Positions 62,201 to 64,000 of a DNA stretch of 64,000 nucleotides are shown here, one piece after another. The first letter of the stretch is position 1, and every line of letters begins with the position of its first letter. This stretch comes from Parabacteroides gordonii MS-1 = DSM 23371 (GTDB lineage Bacteria; Bacteroidota; Bacteroidia; Bacteroidales; Tannerellaceae), in contig NZ_KQ033919.1 in assembly GCF_000969825.1 (NCBI RefSeq), positions 1,020,873 to 1,084,872 of the forward strand, written 5' to 3'. Under the pieces are notes generated by a model. The model saw nothing but the letters and a program-made list of their open reading frames with translations. It searched no databases and was not told the DNA's origin. A program made the position numbers and the translations under genes.

Positions 62201-63496
62201 CAACACAGGGTGACCTTTCATTACATATTCCAGGATATCCCAAACAACCGGTTCCTTACGGTCAACGATCTTCTTGGCAGACTTAACCGTTTTAACGATA
62301 CCGCGTTCGATCAATTTACGGATAACGAAAGGTTTATAAAGTTCGGCAGCCATATTCTTCGGCAGACCGCACTCATGCATCTTTAATTCAGGACCTACAA
62401 CGATAACCGAACGGGCAGAGTAGTCAACACGTTTACCCAACAAGTTCTGACGGAAACGACCTTGTTTACCTTTCAAACTGTCGGACAATGACTTCAACGG
62501 ACGGTTAGCATCTGTCTTAACAGCACTCGATTTACGAGAGTTGTCAAACAGAGAGTCCACAGCTTCCTGAAGCATACGCTTTTCATTACGCAGGATAACT
62601 TCCGGAGCCTTAATATCAATTAATCGTTTCAGACGGTTATTACGGATAATAACACGACGATACAAATCATTCAAGTCGGAGGTTGCGAAACGTCCACCAT
62701 CCAGCGGAACCAACGGACGCAATTCCGGCGGAATAACAGGAACGACCTTTACGATCATCCATTCCGGTTTGTTACGGCCTCTGGATGCACGGAAAGATTC
62801 AACAACCTGTAAACGTTTCAACGCTTCGTTCTTACGCTGCTGTGAACCGTCCGTACTTGCACGGTGACGCAATTCGTAAGAAAGAGAGTCAAGATCCAGA
62901 CGAGCCAGCAAATCATAAACGGCTTCAGCACCGATCTTTGCAATGAACTTATTAGGATCCGTATCTTCCAGCATCTGGTTTTCCTTAGGCAGGTTATCCA
63001 GAATCTGCAAGTATTCTTCTTCCGAAAGCAAGTCTAATTCAGCAACAGTGTCTACACAACCCGGCTGAATAACCACATAACGTTCATAGTAAATGATAGA
63101 ATCCAGTTTCTTGGTAGGCAAGCCTAACAGATAACCGATTTTATTAGGTAGAGAACGGAAATACCAGATATGAGCGACCGGAACCACCAGATGGATATGT
63201 CCCATACGTTCGCGACGCACTTTCTTCTCTGTAACTTCTACCCCGCAACGATCGCAGACAATACCTTTATAACGGATACGTTTGTATTTTCCGCAATGGC
63301 ACTCATAGTCCTTGATCGGACCGAAGATACGTTCGCAGAAAAGACCGTCACGCTCAGGTTTGTACGTACGATAGTTAATCGTTTCCGGTTTCAGAACTTC
63401 GCCGCTAGAGTTTTCAAGAATCTCTTCAGGAGAAGCCAGACCGATGGTTATTTTTGAAAAGTTACTCTTTATCTTGTTTTCTTTTCTAAAAGCCAT
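59204..63496 (-). CDS. rpoC: DNA-directed RNA polymerase subunit beta'
   Basis: The 1430-residue protein has the N-terminal zinc site [20 protein letters not shown] (about 68-88) and [15 protein letters not shown]. The catalytic [12 protein letters not shown] holds the Mg-binding aspartates, and [22 protein letters not shown] lies near the bridge helix. The second zinc site is [13 protein letters not shown], and the late trigger-loop region has [19 protein letters not shown]. It follows rpoB by 74 bases on the same strand. Confidence 0.98.
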   Translation of the reverse strand: MAFRKENKIKSNFSKITIGLASPEEILENSSGEVLKPETINYRTYKPERDGLFCERIFGPIKDYECHCGKYKRIRYKGIVCDRCGVEVTEKKVRRERMGHIHLVVPVAHIWYFRSLPNKIGYLLGLPTKKLDSIIYYERYVVIQPGCVDTVAELDLLSEEEYLQILDNLPKENQMLEDTDPNKFIAKIGAEAVYDLLARLDLDSLSYELRHRASTDGSQQRKNEALKRLQVVESFRASRGRNKPEWMIVKVVPVIPPELRPLVPLDGGRFATSDLNDLYRRVIIRNNRLKRLIDIKAPEVILRNEKRMLQEAVDSLFDNSRKSSAVKTDANRPLKSLSDSLKGKQGRFRQNLLGKRVDYSARSVIVVGPELKMHECGLPKNMAAELYKPFVIRKLIERGIVKTVKSAKKIVDRKEPVVWDILEYVMKGHPVLLNRAPTLHRLGIQAFQPKLIEGKAIQLHPLACTAFNADFDGDQMAVHLPLGNEAVLEAQMLMLASHNILNPANGAPITVPSQDMVLGLYYITKMRPGTLGEGLVFYGPEEATIAYNEKKVDIHAPIKVYVNDVNENGEIVKVLTETSVGRLMVNEFVPAEVGYINEVLGKKSLRDIIGKVIKTCGVARTAQFLDDIKNLGYYMAFKGGLSFNLADVLIPPEKDALVKEGYDEVEQILANYSMGFITFNERYNQIIDTWTHVNSKLSNILMKQLTADNDGFNSVYMMMDSGARGSKEQIRQLSGMRGLMAKPQKSGAEGGQIIENPILSNFKEGLSVLEYFISTHGARKGLADTALKTADAGYLTRRLVDVSHDVIINEEDCGTLRGLICTELKNNEEVIASLYERILGRVSVHDIQHPLTGELIVAAGEEIREDAAKMIQDSPIESVEIRSVLTCESKKGVCAKCYGRNLATGRMVQKGEVVGVIAAQSIGEPGTQLTLRTFHVGGIASNIATENSITSKYDGILEIDELRAVEATDAATGKKHQVVVSRLAEMRIVDPNTKIVLLTHNIPYGSKLFFNNGDKISKGDVIIEWDPFNAVIVSEVSGKIEFESVVEGVTYKVESDETTGLKEKIIIESKDKTKAPAAHIVDENGNYLKNYSLPLGAHVVKENGDPVKAGEVLVKIPRAVGKAGDITGGLPRVTELFEARNPSNPAVVSEIDGEVGFGKIKRGNREITVTSKLGEVKKYMVPLSKQLLVQENDYIRAGMPLSDGATTPSDILAIKGPTAVQEYIVNEVQDVYRLQGVKINDKHFEVIVRQMMRKVEVVDPGDTRFLEQQIVDKLEVMDENDRIWGKKVVLDAGDSQTLQAGQIVTARKLRDENSMLKRRDMKLVEVRDAVPATANQILQGITRAALQTTSFMSAASFQETTKVLNEAAINGKVDRLEGLKENVICGHLIPAGTGQRDFDKLVVGAKDEFERIFANRKNVVDFNAMDKDDE

Positions 63497-63570
63497 ATTG
63501 TTTATTTATAAAGAGTTATCAATAGATAAAGTAGATGAGCCGAAACTCACCTACTTATATTGTTGTTGAA

Positions 63571-64000
<430 letters not shown>

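Overview
The window reads as a chromosomal segment of a gut member of the order Bacteroidales, most likely Parabacteroides or a close relative (Tannerellaceae). The support is: SusC/SusD pair, TonB-linked receptors, a surface protein with a Por/T9SS-like C-terminal tail, a bactofilin, an HU-like/DUF4469 protein, a B12-dependent ribonucleotide reductase, and many promoters with the Bacteroidetes -7 element TAnnTTTG placed 20-60 bases before start codons. The genus is an inference; no rRNA or tRNA gene is present to fix it.

Layout. 1-4.3 kb: end of an ApbE flavin transferase, a type II NADH dehydrogenase, a TonB-dependent receptor and a small acidic lipoprotein. 4.4-19.9 kb: a catabolic locus run by a divergent DeoR/AgaR-type regulator. 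It encodes a sugar isomerase/deaminase (SIS), both tagatose-bisphosphate-aldolase-type subunits (GatZ-like and GatY-like), a PfkB kinase, two near-duplicate secreted amidohydrolases, an EamA permease, a clan GH-D (GH36-like) lipoprotein, and SusC/SusD. Together they look like a complete uptake-to-triose route for a galactose- or galactosamine-type glycan. 19.9-32.5 kb: acyl-CoA ligase, beta-propeller lipoprotein, MtaB/acyltransferase/glycosyltransferase operon, VapBC-like pair, HAD/MarC, [FeFe]-hydrogenase-like protein followed by a PNGase F homologue, FolB and a bactofilin.

32.5-40.4 kb: the most striking region. A 1238-residue secreted surface protein lies downstream of an HU-like/DUF4469 gene. 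A 5 x 23 bp palindromic tandem array sits between them, and the HU-like gene is preceded by a 268 bp segment bounded by perfect 20 bp inverted repeats. The only TAnnTTTG element in that segment points away from the genes. This is the structure of an invertible (phase-variable) promoter, here in the OFF orientation. MalQ (GH77) closes the region.

40.4-64 kb: mostly core genes on the minus strand: NrdJ, DnaA with DnaA boxes upstream, MCE/MlaD and amidase, rplI-rpsR-rpsF, a sulfatase/phosphodiesterase pair, a probable pseudokinase divergent from a Wzi-like gene, PlsC divergent from an overlooked 56-residue membrane protein, DUF3467, a possible orphan small RNA, a secreted endonuclease/phosphatase-fold protein, rpoC and the 3' end of rpoB.

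A cross-window pattern is three unrelated intergenic arrays (near 23.1, 36.4 and 52.1 kb) made of 22-23 bp units. In each, short dyad-like cores alternate with diverged linkers at exact spacing, which is about two helical turns.
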